From assembly GCA_003281795.1 (NCBI GenBank), contig QCAW01000005.1, positions 1 through 64,000 of the forward strand: a DNA stretch of 64,000 nt, read 5' to 3'. The notes beneath the pieces were generated by a model that was not told the origin of the DNA, made no database searches, and worked only from the letters and a program-made list of their open reading frames with translations. Shown here piece after piece: positions 41,755 through 53,497 of the stretch. Each line of letters starts with the position of its first letter. Within the stretch, counting starts at the first letter, position 1. The DNA comes from Pelagibacteraceae bacterium AG-345-F21. GTDB taxonomy: Bacteria; Pseudomonadota; Alphaproteobacteria; Pelagibacterales; Pelagibacteraceae. The position numbers were made by a program, and so were the translations under genes.

Positions 41755-44430
41755 ATGAGCCAATTTTTATTGACTGATATAAGAGATAAATTTCTCAACT
41801 ATTTTAAGAAAAACGATCATGAAATAGTAGACTCTAGTAATTTGGTTCCAAATAACGATCCTACCTTGATGTTCACAAATTCAGGAATGGTTCAGTTCAA
41901 AAATGTTTTTACTGGATTAGAAAAAAGACCTTATAAAAAAGCTACCACCTCTCAAAAATGTGTAAGAGCTGGCGGAAAACATAATGACTTAGAAAATGTA
42001 GGCTACACTCCACGTCACCATACATTTTTTGAAATGTTAGGAAACTTTTCATTTGGTGACTATTTTAAAGAGCAAGCAATAGACCATGCCTGGAAACTAC
42101 TCACAAAAGATTTTCAACTACCTAAGGAAAAACTTTATATTACCGTCTTTAATGAAGACGAAGAGTCATTTAAACTATGGAAAAAAATTGCAGGTTTAAG
42201 TGAGGACAAGATAATTAAAATTTCAACATCAGATAATTTTTGGTCAATGGGAGATACTGGACCATGTGGACCATGTTCTGAAATATTTTATGATCATGGA
42301 GATAAACTCAAAGGAGGACTACCAGGTAGCACAGATCAGGATGGAGATAGATATATAGAAATTTGGAACCTTGTATTTATGCAATTTGAACAGATTTCAA
42401 AAGATAAGAGAATTAATTTACCAAAACCATCAGTGGATACTGGAATGGGTCTTGAAAGAATGACAGCAGTTCTTCAAGGAACACATGATAACTATAAAAT
42501 TGATCATTTTAAAAAAATAATATCTGCCTCGTCAGATATCATCAAATCACCAATTACTAATAAAACTATTGCTAGTCATAGAGTGATATCAGATCATTTA
42601 AGAGCTAGTAGCTTTTTGATTGCTGAAGGAATTTTACCTTCAAATGAGGGCCGCGGATATGTTCTAAGAAGAATAATGAGAAGAGGAATGAGACACGCTC
42701 ACTCATTAGGAAGTAAGTCACCTGTTTTTTATAAACTTTTTGATGTTTTACTAAATGAAATGAAAAAAAGCTATTCAGAATTAGAAACAGGCAAAGATCT
42801 CATAGTAGAGACTTTAAAAAATGAGGAAGAAAAATTTTCCTCACTTCTTGAAAGAGGAATGAAAATTTTAAATGATAACTTAGATAAAGTAAAAAATAAT
42901 ACACTTCCTGGCTCAATTGCTTTTAAATTGTATGATACCTATGGTTTTCCCTTAGACTTAACTGCAGATATCTTAAGAACAAAAAATATTAAAGTTGATA
43001 ATTCAGCCTTTGAGCAAGAAATGGAAAAAAGCAAAACTTTAGCAAGAGCTAATTGGAAAGGTTCTGGAGATAAGTCAGTAGAGAAAAAATGGTTTAAAAT
43101 TAGAGAAGAACTAAGCCCAACAGAATTTTTAGGTTATGAGTTTGATAAAGCTGAAGGAATTGTTTTAAAAATTTCTAAAGATAATAAATTTGTTGATAGC
43201 GCTGAAGTAGGAAGTGATGTCGAAATTATCACAAATCAAACACCTTTTTACGGAGAATCCGGCGGCCAAGTTGGAGACCAGGGAATAATTTATAATTCAG
43301 ATTGTAAAATTAATATTACTGATACACAAAAAAAGATGGGAGATCTCTTTGTTCATACTGGAAAAATTGAGTCTGGTACAATAAAAATCGGTCAAAGCGT
43401 TAATCTTGAGATAAATGTAGAAAATAGAAATAATTCTAAGGCAAATCATTCAGCAACACATTTGCTACATGAGTCTTTAAGAAGGACTTTAGGTAAACAT
43501 GTTACTCAAAAAGGGTCATTGGTTTCTCCAGAAAGATTAAGATTTGATTTTAGCCACAACAAACCAATTGAAAAAGAGGAAATGATTAAAATTAATAAAG
43601 TTGTAAATGAAATAGTCGACAGTTCAACCGAGGTACAAACAAGAATAATGACACCTCAAGAAGCTGTTAAAATGGGTGCTTTAGCTCTTTTTGGAGAAAA
43701 ATATGGTGAAGAAGTACGAGTGGTATTTATGGGTAAAGAGTCTAATGATTTTTTTTCTACAGAGCTTTGTGGAGGAACACATGTAAAAAATACAAAAGAA
43801 GTTGGAAAGTTTAAAGTTATCAGTCAGTCTGCAATCGCTTCTGGTGTAAGGAGAGTTGAAGCTTTAAGAGATAAACAACTTCAAGAGTATGAGAAATTTC
43901 AGAAACAAGATAAATCAACAAAAGAAAAATCAAACAAAGATCAATTAGAAAAAATTAAAATAGAACTACTTAATTACAAAATTAAACCTGATTTTAATAA
44001 AAACAAAGATTTAGCAGAAAATTTAAAGGTTTTAACTAAACAACTAGAAAAAATAAAAATTAAAAATGTTATTAACGATAAGAATAAAAATAAAATTAAA
44101 GATAAAAAGATTGGTAATTTTATTTTAAGGCAACAAACCCTTAATGATTTTCCACCTAAAGAATTAAGGAGTGTTATAGATCAAGGAAAAAAAGACATTA
44201 AAAATGGTATAATTATTAGCATCTCTACTTTTGAAGAAAAAGTTGGAGTTGCAATTGGAGTTACCAATGATCTTGTTTCAAAATATGACGCAGTTAATCT
44301 TGTAAAAATTGCTTCAGAAATACTTGACGGAAAAGGAGGAGGTGGAAGAAAAGATTTTGCTCAAGCCGGTGGAACAAATAAAGATAAAATAGATGATGCT
44401 TTTAAAGCAATAATAAACAAAATTAGTTAA
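41755..44430 (+). CDS. alaS: Alanyl-tRNA synthetase
   Basis: [69 protein letters not shown]. Confidence 0.97.
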   Translation: MSQFLLTDIRDKFLNYFKKNDHEIVDSSNLVPNNDPTLMFTNSGMVQFKNVFTGLEKRPYKKATTSQKCVRAGGKHNDLENVGYTPRHHTFFEMLGNFSFGDYFKEQAIDHAWKLLTKDFQLPKEKLYITVFNEDEESFKLWKKIAGLSEDKIIKISTSDNFWSMGDTGPCGPCSEIFYDHGDKLKGGLPGSTDQDGDRYIEIWNLVFMQFEQISKDKRINLPKPSVDTGMGLERMTAVLQGTHDNYKIDHFKKIISASSDIIKSPITNKTIASHRVISDHLRASSFLIAEGILPSNEGRGYVLRRIMRRGMRHAHSLGSKSPVFYKLFDVLLNEMKKSYSELETGKDLIVETLKNEEEKFSSLLERGMKILNDNLDKVKNNTLPGSIAFKLYDTYGFPLDLTADILRTKNIKVDNSAFEQEMEKSKTLARANWKGSGDKSVEKKWFKIREELSPTEFLGYEFDKAEGIVLKISKDNKFVDSAEVGSDVEIITNQTPFYGESGGQVGDQGIIYNSDCKINITDTQKKMGDLFVHTGKIESGTIKIGQSVNLEINVENRNNSKANHSATHLLHESLRRTLGKHVTQKGSLVSPERLRFDFSHNKPIEKEEMIKINKVVNEIVDSSTEVQTRIMTPQEAVKMGALALFGEKYGEEVRVVFMGKESNDFFSTELCGGTHVKNTKEVGKFKVISQSAIASGVRRVEALRDKQLQEYEKFQKQDKSTKEKSNKDQLEKIKIELLNYKIKPDFNKNKDLAENLKVLTKQLEKIKIKNVINDKNKNKIKDKKIGNFILRQQTLNDFPPKELRSVIDQGKKDIKNGIIISISTFEEKVGVAIGVTNDLVSKYDAVNLVKIASEILDGKGGGGRKDFAQAGGTNKDKIDDAFKAIINKIS

Positions 44431-45637
44431 GTTTTTTTTTAAGATTAGAATTTATTGCTTCTAAAAATTGATTAGTTGTTAAGAATTTTTGATCTTTGTC
44501 TATCAATATTGCTAAATCTTTAGTCATAGAACCACTTTCAACAGTTTCTATACAAACTTTTTCAAGAGTTTCTGCAAATTTAACTAGTTCTTGATTTCCA
44601 TCAAGATCTCCTCTGTGAGACAACCCTCTTGTCCACGCAAATATAGAGGCTATAGGGTTTGTAGATGTTTCTTTTCCTGCTTGATGCTGCCTATAGTGCC
44701 TTGTTACTGTTCCATGAGCAGCTTCTGCTTCAGCTATTTTTCCATCTGGAGTTCTCAATACACTAGTCATTAATCCTAAAGAACCGTAACCTTGTGCCAC
44801 CGTATCTGATTGAACATCTCCGTCATAGTTTTTGCAGGCCCATATATATTTTCCACTCCACTTCATTGCACACGCAACCATATCATCAATTAATCTGTGC
44901 TCATAAGTTATTCCCGACGCTTCAAATTTATTTTTAAATTCTTTTTGAAATACTTCTTCAAATATATCTTTAAATCTTCCATCATAAGCTTTTAAGATTG
45001 TATTTTTCGATGAAAAGTAAACTGGCCATTTTCTTACAAGACCATAATTCATACATGCTCTTGCAAAATCTTTTATGGAATTATCCAAATTATACATCGA
45101 AAGTGCAATACCTGGTCCATCAAAATTGAAAACTTCATGTTCAATTTTTTCTTTTCCATCTTCGGACTCCCATTTAACTGTCATTTTTCCTTTTGCAGGA
45201 ACCTTAAAATCTGTCGCTTTATATTGATCTCCAAAAGCATGTCTTCCTACAATTACACTGTACGTCCAGTGAGGTACTAATCTAGGAACATTTTTGCAAA
45301 TTATTGGTTCTCTGAAGATTGTTCCTCCGACTATGTTTCTAATTGTACCATTTGGAGACCTCCACATTTTTTTTAGACTAAATTCTTTCACACGCGCTTC
45401 ATCTGGAGTGATAGTGGCACATTTTACACCAGCACCATATTTTTGAATAGCTTTCGCACAGTCAATTGTAATTTGGTCGTTTGTTTTATCTCGGCTTTCC
45501 ATCCCTAAATCATAGTATTTCAAGTCGATATCCAGGTAGGGTTTGATAAGTTTATCCTTGATAAATGACCAAATTATTCTTGTCATTTCGTCACCATCTA
45601 GCTCAACAACAGGGTTTTTAACTTTAATTTTAGCCAT
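44423..45637 (-). CDS. icd: Isocitrate dehydrogenase (NADP+), eukaryote-like type
   Basis: [57 protein letters not shown]. Confidence 0.96.
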   Translation of the reverse strand: MAKIKVKNPVVELDGDEMTRIIWSFIKDKLIKPYLDIDLKYYDLGMESRDKTNDQITIDCAKAIQKYGAGVKCATITPDEARVKEFSLKKMWRSPNGTIRNIVGGTIFREPIICKNVPRLVPHWTYSVIVGRHAFGDQYKATDFKVPAKGKMTVKWESEDGKEKIEHEVFNFDGPGIALSMYNLDNSIKDFARACMNYGLVRKWPVYFSSKNTILKAYDGRFKDIFEEVFQKEFKNKFEASGITYEHRLIDDMVACAMKWSGKYIWACKNYDGDVQSDTVAQGYGSLGLMTSVLRTPDGKIAEAEAAHGTVTRHYRQHQAGKETSTNPIASIFAWTRGLSHRGDLDGNQELVKFAETLEKVCIETVESGSMTKDLAILIDKDQKFLTTNQFLEAINSNLKKKLN

Positions 45638-45707
45638 ATAATAAAAATATAGATTGATTAAGTAAGATTTTTATACATATTAGAAAAAAATTAGCAAACT
45701 TAAAATT

Positions 45708-46358
45708 ATGTTTAATACAATTTTTCCAAAAATCCATAAAGAAGGGTACAAGTTTTTAGCTATCTCAATAATAATAACGTTTATTGTATTGCTTTTTTTT
45801 GAAACATTAGGTTTTTTATTATTTTTAGTAACAATTTGGGTTTATTATTTTTTTAGAGATCCTGAACGAGTATCAATTGATGATGATAGATTTCTAGTAA
45901 GTCCAGCAGATGGATTAGTTACAGATATTTCTGAAAGAACTGGACCTGGCGAACTTCAGTTGGAAAACACTACTTTTACGAAAATAAGTATCTTTATGAA
46001 TGTATTTAATTGTCATGTTAATAGGATACCCATTTCGGGGACGGTTGAGGAGATTTATTATAAGCCGGGAAAATTTTTAAACGCATCATTAGATAAAGCA
46101 AGCGAAGAAAATGAGAGAAATTTTTTCAAAATTAAAGACAGCAAATCAAGCGAAGAAATAGTAATTGTACAAATTGCAGGTCTTATTGCCAGACGAATAG
46201 TTTGTGAAGTTGAGCAAGGACAAAAATTAAAACAAGGCGAAAGAGTAGGAATGATACGATTTGGAAGTAGAGTGGATATTTATTTTAAAAACAAAAAAAC
46301 TTTAGTTAAATTAGGACAAAACGTTGTAGCAGGAGAAAGTTTAATCGCTTCAGAATAA
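45708..46358 (+). CDS. psd: Phosphatidylserine decarboxylase proenzyme
   Basis: FFRDPERVSIDDDRFLVSPADGLVTDI; MNVFNCHVNRIPISG; GMIRFGSRVDIYF cleavage site. Confidence 0.94.
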   Translation: MFNTIFPKIHKEGYKFLAISIIITFIVLLFFETLGFLLFLVTIWVYYFFRDPERVSIDDDRFLVSPADGLVTDISERTGPGELQLENTTFTKISIFMNVFNCHVNRIPISGTVEEIYYKPGKFLNASLDKASEENERNFFKIKDSKSSEEIVIVQIAGLIARRIVCEVEQGQKLKQGERVGMIRFGSRVDIYFKNKKTLVKLGQNVVAGESLIASE

Positions 46359-47147
46359 TGGAAGACAAAAAATTTAAATTAGTCTCATCAAAAAAAAACA
46401 AGACATTTACTTCCAAATATTTTAACATTGGGTGGCGTATGTTTAGGCATAAGTTCAATTAAATTTTCTATTGATGCGAATTTTAGTTTAGCAATAATTT
46501 TTATTTTGATAGCTGCTATTTTAGATGCTTTAGATGGTCGCTTAGCTCGTTTGTTAAAAGGAACATCAGAATTTGGTAAAGAACTTGACTCTTTAACAGA
46601 CTTTGTAAGTTTTGGTATTGCCCCAGCTTTCATTCTATATTTTTGGGAATTAAATAAATATGGGAAATTAGGTTGGGCTATAACTTTAATTTACTCAGTA
46701 TGTTGTGTTTTGAGACTAGCGAGATTTAATCTTACTAAAATTGAAGTTAATAATAATTGGAAAAGTAATTTTTTCGAAGGAGTTCCAGCTCCAGCTGGCG
46801 GACTCTTGATTTTAATGCCATTAATTTTTGAATTAACAAATATAAATATTGGATTAAATATAAAAAGCATAACCCCATATTTTACTGTTTTTATTGCTGT
46901 TTTACTTGTCAGTAAAATTCCAACTTTATCATTAAAAAAGATTTCAGTATCCCCCAAAACTACTATTTTTATTTTGTTGGCAGTAGGAATAATTTTTATT
47001 TCCTTGTTAGATTATACATTTGAAACTCTTTTAATATTTGGTTTTTTTTATTTAATGTCTATACCTATTAGTTATTTTATCTATAACCGTAAAATTAATA
47101 AAAAAAGCCTAGAAACATCTGAAGATGAGCATGAAGATGTTCTATAA
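46358..47147 (+). CDS. pssA: CDP-diacylglycerol-serine O-phosphatidyltransferase with an apparent frameshift at A9 (46390-46398); uninterrupted ORF runs 46428-47147 from a TTG
   Basis: LDALDGRLARLLKGTSEFGKELDSLTDFVSFGIAPAF; ATG at 46358 overlaps the psd stop (TAATG) but is in a different frame; dropping one A gives MEDKKFKLVSSKKTRHLLPNILTLGGVCLG. Confidence 0.88.
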
Positions 47148-47773
47148 TGCGCAAATCAAAAAAAACAAAAAAAAGTAATACTTGGAAAATCAAGCAACAT
47201 AGAGATCAATATTTTAAAAAATCAAAAACATTGGGTTATCGCTCAAGGGCAGCGTTTAAATTAATAGAATTAAATAAAAAATTCAAATTTTTAAAAAAAA
47301 ATACGAAGTTACTTGATGTAGGTTCTTTTCCTGGTGGGTGGTCTCAAGTTTCAAGTAAAATTGTGACAAATGGAAAAATATTGTCCATAGATTTAAACAA
47401 AATGGATAAAGTTCAAAATGTTACTTTTTTTCAATGTGATTTTTTACAAATTGATACGAAAGAAAAAATATTAAATTTTTTTGGGGAGAAATTAGACGTG
47501 ATAATTTCAGACATGGCTGCTGACACAACTGGAAATAAGTCACTAGATTGCATAAGAACTAACCAGTTATGTGCAGATTTATTGAGTTTTTCAAATCAAA
47601 TATTAAAAAATGATGGGGTTGTTATTTCTAAACTTTTTATGGGAGATGACTTTTTATTAGTTAAAGAGCTAGCAAAAACAAAGTTTAAAAAGGTTCAATT
47701 TTTCAAGCCTGAATCTAGTAGAGGTGAGTCGAAAGAAACTTATATACACTGCGTTGCATTAAAGACTTTATAA
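47147..47773 (+). CDS. rlmE: 23S rRNA (uridine-2'-O-)-methyltransferase, RlmE/FtsJ
   Basis: GYRSRAAFKLIELNKKFKFL; LLDVGSFPGGWSQV; DVIISDMAADTTGNKSLD. Confidence 0.93.
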   Translation: MRKSKKTKKSNTWKIKQHRDQYFKKSKTLGYRSRAAFKLIELNKKFKFLKKNTKLLDVGSFPGGWSQVSSKIVTNGKILSIDLNKMDKVQNVTFFQCDFLQIDTKEKILNFFGEKLDVIISDMAADTTGNKSLDCIRTNQLCADLLSFSNQILKNDGVVISKLFMGDDFLLVKELAKTKFKKVQFFKPESSRGESKETYIHCVALKTL

Positions 47774-47799
47774 TTTTTTAAAATTGTATATAAGTTTAT

Positions 47800-48879
47800 A
47801 TGGAAGCAATTAAAGAAGCACTTACTTTTGATGACGTACTTTTGCTTCCGCGATTTTCTGAAATTTTGCCTTCAGATACTGATATCTCTTTAGATTTAAC
47901 AAAAAAAATTAGACTTAAAGTTCCATTTTTATCTTCTGCTATGGATACTGTGACCGAATCAAAGATGGCTATAGCTATGAATAAATCAGGAGGTATTGGA
48001 GTAATACACCGAAATTTAAATATCAAAAAGCAAACTAAAGAAGTAATTAAAGTTAAAAAAAATAACTTATTTGTTGGTGCTGCAATAGGAACTAATTCAG
48101 AAGATATGATTAGAGCTAAATCTTTAATAGATAATGGAGTAGATTTAATTGTTATAGATACAGCTCACGGTCATACAAAAAAAGTTTTAAATGTGTTATC
48201 GAAAATTAAAAAATTTAACAGTAAAACCCCCATATGTGTAGGCAATATAGCTACAGGTGAAGCCGCTAAACGTTTGTATAACTCGGGAGCAGATATTATT
48301 AAGGTCGGAATTGGCCCAGGATCGATTTGTACTACTCGGATGGTTGCAGGCATTGGCGTCCCTCAAATTACAGCTATTATGGAAGTAAGCAACGCTCTAA
48401 AAGGAAAAAAAATTAAAATTGTATCTGATGGAGGAATAAAATTTTCTGGTGATATTGCAAAAGCGATAGCTGCCGGTGCCGATGCTATAATGATGGGATC
48501 TATCTTTGCTGGAACAGAGGAGAGTCCAGGTAAAAAATTTAAAATTAAAAATACGTATTATAAACAATACAGAGGCATGGGATCAATCGGCGCAATGTCG
48601 GCTGGCTCATCGAATAGATATTTTCAAAAAAATTATAAAGATAAATCAAAATTTGTTCCAGAAGGAGTAGAAAGTAGAGTAAAATTTAAAGGAAATATTT
48701 CTGAAATTATATATCAACTCAAGGGTGGATTGAGATCCTCTATGGGGTATATAGGAGCAAAACGATTAAAAGATATTAAAAGAAATGCTAAATTTATAAA
48801 AATTACTAAGGCAGGTTTTTACGAGAGTATGGTACACAGTGTTGAAATGACGGAACCTGTGTTAAATTATAAATTATAA
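47800..48879 (+). CDS. guaB: IMP dehydrogenase lacking the CBS (Bateman) module
   Basis: [45 protein letters not shown]; only 359 aa. Confidence 0.92.
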   Translation: MEAIKEALTFDDVLLLPRFSEILPSDTDISLDLTKKIRLKVPFLSSAMDTVTESKMAIAMNKSGGIGVIHRNLNIKKQTKEVIKVKKNNLFVGAAIGTNSEDMIRAKSLIDNGVDLIVIDTAHGHTKKVLNVLSKIKKFNSKTPICVGNIATGEAAKRLYNSGADIIKVGIGPGSICTTRMVAGIGVPQITAIMEVSNALKGKKIKIVSDGGIKFSGDIAKAIAAGADAIMMGSIFAGTEESPGKKFKIKNTYYKQYRGMGSIGAMSAGSSNRYFQKNYKDKSKFVPEGVESRVKFKGNISEIIYQLKGGLRSSMGYIGAKRLKDIKRNAKFIKITKAGFYESMVHSVEMTEPVLNYKL

Positions 48880-49307
48880 TGAATAAAATTAATAAAATAT
48901 TAAAATTAATAATTATACTTATTTTATTTCCTACAACTCTAAATGCTAATTCTAATTTTTTTGAAGAAGGGGTTAAATTTTTTAATATAAAAAAATTTGA
49001 TAAAGCAAAATTTAAATTTGAGCAAGACTTAGTTTACAATCCTAAAAATGAAAACGCATATTTATATTTGTCAAAAATATTTAATATTCAAAAAAAAAAT
49101 GATTTAGAAGAACAAAATTTAGATACAGTTATGCTTATTAATCCCAAAAATGAAGAAGCCCTATATAATTTAGCCAAACTTAAACTTAAACAATCAGATT
49201 ATCAAGAAAGTAAAAAATTAGTTAATAAATTAATTACTATTTGCAAGAAACTCTGCTTAAAAAGTGAAGAATTAATAGTTGATATTGAAAAGTCTCTTTC
49301 AAAATAA
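48879..49307 (+). CDS. Secreted TPR-repeat protein
   Basis: N-terminal signal-like segment; tandem helical repeats FFNIKKFDKAKFKFEQDLVYNPKNENAYLYLSKIF. Confidence 0.65.
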   Translation: MNKINKILKLIIILILFPTTLNANSNFFEEGVKFFNIKKFDKAKFKFEQDLVYNPKNENAYLYLSKIFNIQKKNDLEEQNLDTVMLINPKNEEALYNLAKLKLKQSDYQESKKLVNKLITICKKLCLKSEELIVDIEKSLSK

Positions 49308-50870
49308 ATGCATTTTAAGAACGAAAAGCATAAAATAATTATTGTAGATTTCGGGTCACAGGTAACAAAATTAATTGCTAGAAGAATAAGGGAATTAGGA
49401 GTTTTTTCCGAGATTATTAATATCAAAGATTTGACAAAAATTTCAGATTTTACAACTATAAAAGGACTTATTTTTTCAGGAGGTCCCTCGACAGTCACAA
49501 AAAAAGAATTTCCGACTATTCCAAAAAAAATTCTTTCAAAAAAAATTCCTATTCTTGGGATATGTTATGGATTGCAATTGATTTCAAAATTATACGGAGG
49601 AACTATAAAATCTTCAAAAAATAGAAGAGAGTTTGGAAGAGCTATTTTAATAAAAAGAAAAAAATCTTTATTAACTAAAAATTTTTTAATTAATAAAAGT
49701 CAATCTGTTTGGATGAGTCATCAAGATGCTGTAACAAAACTTCCAAAAGGTTTTTCAATCATATCTTCTACAAAAAATTCAAAACTAACAATAATAGAAA
49801 ATAAAAAAAAAAAAATTTATGGAATTCAATTTCATCCTGAAGTTACTCACACGGATAATGGTCGACAAATATTTAAAAATTTTTTATTTTCAATTTGTAA
49901 AGTAAATAAGTCTTGGAGAGTTTCCTCTGAAAAAAATAGATTAATCCAAGAAATAAAAAGTTCAGTAAAAAAAGATAAGGTAATTTGTGCTTTATCTGGA
50001 GGTGTAGATAGCAGTGTTGTTGCATTGTTAATAAACAAGGCGATAAAAAAAAATTTAATTTGTATTATGGTAGATACAGGTCTTATGAGAAAAAACGAAT
50101 TTAAATATTCTTATAATATTTTTAAAAATAAGTATAAATTAAACGTAAGATTAATTAATGCTTCCTCTGTTTTCCTCAAAAAACTCAAAAACGTTATAGA
50201 TCCTGAAAAAAAAAGAAAAATTATTGGAAATTTATTTATTAAAATTTTCGAGAAAGAAGCTAAAAAATTTAAGAACATTAAGTTTCTTGCTCAAGGCACT
50301 CTCTATCCAGATATAATTGAAAGTAAATCATCAAGCGGAAGTAAAACTTCAAAAATAAAATCTCATCATAATGTTGGGGGATTACCCAAGAAAATGAATC
50401 TTAAATTAATCGAACCTCTCAAAGAACTTTTTAAAGATGAAGTAAGAGTTTTAGGAAAATCGGTTGGTTTGGCCGAGTCTCTAAGGAATAAGCATCCATT
50501 TCCTGGTCCCGGGTTAGCAATAAGGATTATTGGTAAAGTAACAACTGAAAAAGTAAAAGTTCTTCAAGAAGCGGATCATATATTTATTAATGAATTATTT
50601 AAGCATAATCTTTACCATAAAATTTGGCAAGCTTACGCTGCTATCTTGCCATTTAAAACAGTTGGCGTAATGGGTGACTCAAGAACTTATGAATACACAT
50701 GTTTATTAAGGGCAGTAGTATCCGAAGATGGAATGACTGCAGATTATTTTAATTTTCCAAAGGGATTTTTAGATAGAATTTCTAATAAAATTATTAATGG
50801 TGTTCCAGGAATAAATAGAGTGGTATATGATATAACATCAAAACCACCTAGTACAATTGAACTGGAATAA
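49308..50870 (+). CDS. guaA: GMP synthase (glutamine-hydrolysing)
   Basis: [61 protein letters not shown]-terminus. Confidence 0.97.
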   Translation: MHFKNEKHKIIIVDFGSQVTKLIARRIRELGVFSEIINIKDLTKISDFTTIKGLIFSGGPSTVTKKEFPTIPKKILSKKIPILGICYGLQLISKLYGGTIKSSKNRREFGRAILIKRKKSLLTKNFLINKSQSVWMSHQDAVTKLPKGFSIISSTKNSKLTIIENKKKKIYGIQFHPEVTHTDNGRQIFKNFLFSICKVNKSWRVSSEKNRLIQEIKSSVKKDKVICALSGGVDSSVVALLINKAIKKNLICIMVDTGLMRKNEFKYSYNIFKNKYKLNVRLINASSVFLKKLKNVIDPEKKRKIIGNLFIKIFEKEAKKFKNIKFLAQGTLYPDIIESKSSSGSKTSKIKSHHNVGGLPKKMNLKLIEPLKELFKDEVRVLGKSVGLAESLRNKHPFPGPGLAIRIIGKVTTEKVKVLQEADHIFINELFKHNLYHKIWQAYAAILPFKTVGVMGDSRTYEYTCLLRAVVSEDGMTADYFNFPKGFLDRISNKIINGVPGINRVVYDITSKPPSTIELE

Positions 50871-51652
50871 TGTTAAATAAAATAAAAAAAATACTTTTAA
50901 AAAAGAATAAAACTAAAATAGTAAGTTTAACAGCTTATTCAAAAAATATTGCAAAAATTTTAGACAAACATTCTGATATAATCTTAGTCGGAGACTCCAT
51001 GGCTAACGTTCTTTACGGCATGAAAAATACTCATCAAGTTTCTATGGATAATATTATTCAGCACAGTTTAAGCGTTAGGAAAGGTATAAAAAAGTCATTA
51101 ATGGTAGTAGATATGCCAAAAAATACTTACAAAAATAGAAAACAAGCAAAAAAAAATGCAATTTTTATTTTAAGAAAAACAAAATGTGAGGCCATCAAGA
51201 TAGAGAGTAACAGTAAAAATTATGAAATTATAAGTCATTTAGTAAAAGCAAAGATACCGGTAATGGGACATATAGGATTCACTCCGCAATTTAAAAAAAA
51301 ATTTAAAGTAGAAGGAAGAAACAATACTGAATTAAAAAAACTTATTAAAGAAGCAAAATTAATTGAAAAAGCCGGTGCTTTTTCCATAGTATTAGAATGT
51401 ATCACACCTAAAGCAGCAAATATTATTACAAAATTATTAAAAATCCCTACTATAGGTATAGGATCATCCTCTTATTGTGATGGACAAATTTTAGTAACAG
51501 ATGATATTTTGGGATTGAGTGGATTTTATCCAAAATTTGTAAAAAAATATATTAATTTAAACACAGTAATTGAAAAAGCTGTAAAAAAATATAGTAAAGA
51601 AGTAAAAAATATAAAATTCCCAAAAAAAAATAATTTTTTATATGGAAAATGA
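50870..51652 (+). CDS. panB: 3-methyl-2-oxobutanoate hydroxymethyltransferase
   Basis: IVSLTAYSKNIAKILDKHSDIILVGDSMANVLYGMKNT; MGHIGFTPQ; IGIGSSSYCDGQILVTDDILG. Confidence 0.93.
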   Translation: MLNKIKKILLKKNKTKIVSLTAYSKNIAKILDKHSDIILVGDSMANVLYGMKNTHQVSMDNIIQHSLSVRKGIKKSLMVVDMPKNTYKNRKQAKKNAIFILRKTKCEAIKIESNSKNYEIISHLVKAKIPVMGHIGFTPQFKKKFKVEGRNNTELKKLIKEAKLIEKAGAFSIVLECITPKAANIITKLLKIPTIGIGSSSYCDGQILVTDDILGLSGFYPKFVKKYINLNTVIEKAVKKYSKEVKNIKFPKKNNFLYGK

Positions 51653-52154
51653 AACTGATAATAAAATGAGTTTTTTCAGCGCAATAGAAAATTTTGCAAA
51701 AAAAAACAAAAGAAAAATTTTAATTATTTTTATATTGATAATTTCTTGTTTGCTAGCGGTAATTTTTTTTAATTATTATCAAGAAAATCAAAATAAAAAG
51801 ATCTCAGAACAATATATAAAGGCAGGAATTTACCTTACTCAAAATAAAAGAGAAAAATCAAAGGATATTTACAAAGATATTATTTATAAAAAAAATAAAT
51901 TCTATTCTTACTTATCGCTAAATAATATCATTGAGAATAAAATGATAAAAAATAATGATGAAATTCTCGAATTATTTGAGGTTTTAGAAAATATAGATAA
52001 AGATAGGGAACAACAAAACTTAGTAAAATTGAAAAAAGCATTATTTCTAATGGAAATCTCAAAAAAAGATGAAGCAATGTTAATATTTGATAGTATTATC
52101 TCATCAAATTCTATTTGGAAAGAAATAGCTATGCAATTTTCTAGAACTAAATAA
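51642..52154 (+). CDS. Membrane-anchored TPR-like (YfgM-type) protein upstream of bamB
   Basis: One N-terminal TM helix then helical repeat region; position directly before bamB. Confidence 0.6.
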   Translation: MENETDNKMSFFSAIENFAKKNKRKILIIFILIISCLLAVIFFNYYQENQNKKISEQYIKAGIYLTQNKREKSKDIYKDIIYKKNKFYSYLSLNNIIENKMIKNNDEILELFEVLENIDKDREQQNLVKLKKALFLMEISKKDEAMLIFDSIISSNSIWKEIAMQFSRTK

Positions 52155-52180
52155 AATACAATTCTTTTTAATTTTGATCT

Positions 52181-53497
52181 ATGAATAAAATTCTATTAAT
52201 TATTTTTATTTTTATTTTTACTCATTGTTCATTCGATAATAAATCAGGCATATGGAAAAATGAAGAAAATTTAAGCAAGAAAGACGAAAGATTTAAAGAC
52301 TTTAAAAAATTTTACTCAAAACTAGAGTCGTATAATAAAATTAAGTTTCCAAGTGAAAATCTTAAAATATCAATTGAACCTTCAGTTTCTAATTTTGTTT
52401 GGTCAGATAAGCATTACAATAATTCAAACAATCTAGATAATTTTAATTATAAAAACAATAATGAACTTGTTTTCTTAAGTAAAAAAATATCAAGATTTAA
52501 AAATAACGAAAATATTTTGTTTGATTTGGATAGAGCAATAATCTCAGACAAAAAGGGAAATATCTTTGCTTATTCTCTTGAAAAAAAAAATATTGATCTC
52601 AAATACAATTTTTATAAAAAGCAATTTAAAAAAAAAGAAAAAATTATAAAAATTGCTTTAGAAAATAAGATAATTTATGCTGCTGATAATTTAGGTTATT
52701 TATATGCTATTGACATTCAAACGGGAGGATTAATTTGGGCACAAAATTTTAAAGTGCCTTTTAGATCTAACATAAAAATATTTAATGATAAAATTATATT
52801 AGCCGATACAAATAATAATCTTTTAATAATAAATAAAATTGATGGTACAAAATTTAAGATTATCCCAACTGAAGAAGTTGTTTTAAAAAATGAATTTATA
52901 AATTCTATAGCTCACAATAAAAAATCTATTTTTTATCTTAATACTTATGGATCTCTTTACTCTATAAATAACAAAGGTCAGTTAAATTGGTTTCTTAATC
53001 TTAAACAATCGTTAGATGATGAAACAAATCTTTTTTATTCAAATGTTCTTTTATTACACAAAAAGAAAATTTATCTAGCTACAGATTTTTATCTTTACAA
53101 AATAGACTCAGATACAGGTGCAGTGTTATTTAAAATTCCGATCACCTCTAAAACAAAACCAATAGTCTCCGGAGATAGTATTTTTTTGATAACTAAAGAC
53201 AACTTACTTGTGTGTATTAATAAAGATAAAGGAAATATTTTATATTCTATTAATATTAATCAAGAAATAGCTAATTTTTTGCAAACAAAAAAAAAAGAAG
53301 TTTTTATTAAATCATTAGCTTTAATTAATAATAATTTACATTTAGTTTTAAAAAACTCATATTCAGTTACATTTAAAGTCACTGGAACGATCAAGAATAT
53401 TAATAAATTACCTTCTAAAATAAACTCTTTTCCAATTTATATAAATGACTCAATTATATATTTAAATAAAAAAAATAAACTGGCTATTGTGAATTAG
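52181..53497 (+). CDS. bamB: Outer-membrane assembly lipoprotein, PQQ-like beta-propeller
   Basis: Lipobox IFTHCS; AADNLGYLYAIDIQTGGLIWAQNFKVPFRSNI PQQ-repeat pattern. Confidence 0.85.
   Translation: MNKILLIIFIFIFTHCSFDNKSGIWKNEENLSKKDERFKDFKKFYSKLESYNKIKFPSENLKISIEPSVSNFVWSDKHYNNSNNLDNFNYKNNNELVFLSKKISRFKNNENILFDLDRAIISDKKGNIFAYSLEKKNIDLKYNFYKKQFKKKEKIIKIALENKIIYAADNLGYLYAIDIQTGGLIWAQNFKVPFRSNIKIFNDKIILADTNNNLLIINKIDGTKFKIIPTEEVVLKNEFINSIAHNKKSIFYLNTYGSLYSINNKGQLNWFLNLKQSLDDETNLFYSNVLLLHKKKIYLATDFYLYKIDSDTGAVLFKIPITSKTKPIVSGDSIFLITKDNLLVCINKDKGNILYSININQEIANFLQTKKKEVFIKSLALINNNLHLVLKNSYSVTFKVTGTIKNINKLPSKINSFPIYINDSIIYLNKKNKLAIVN

Noticed and set aside
49803-49815. A13 run inside guaA as a frameshift candidate
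   Set aside because: The reading frame and GuaA sequence ([17 protein letters not shown]) are intact across the run.
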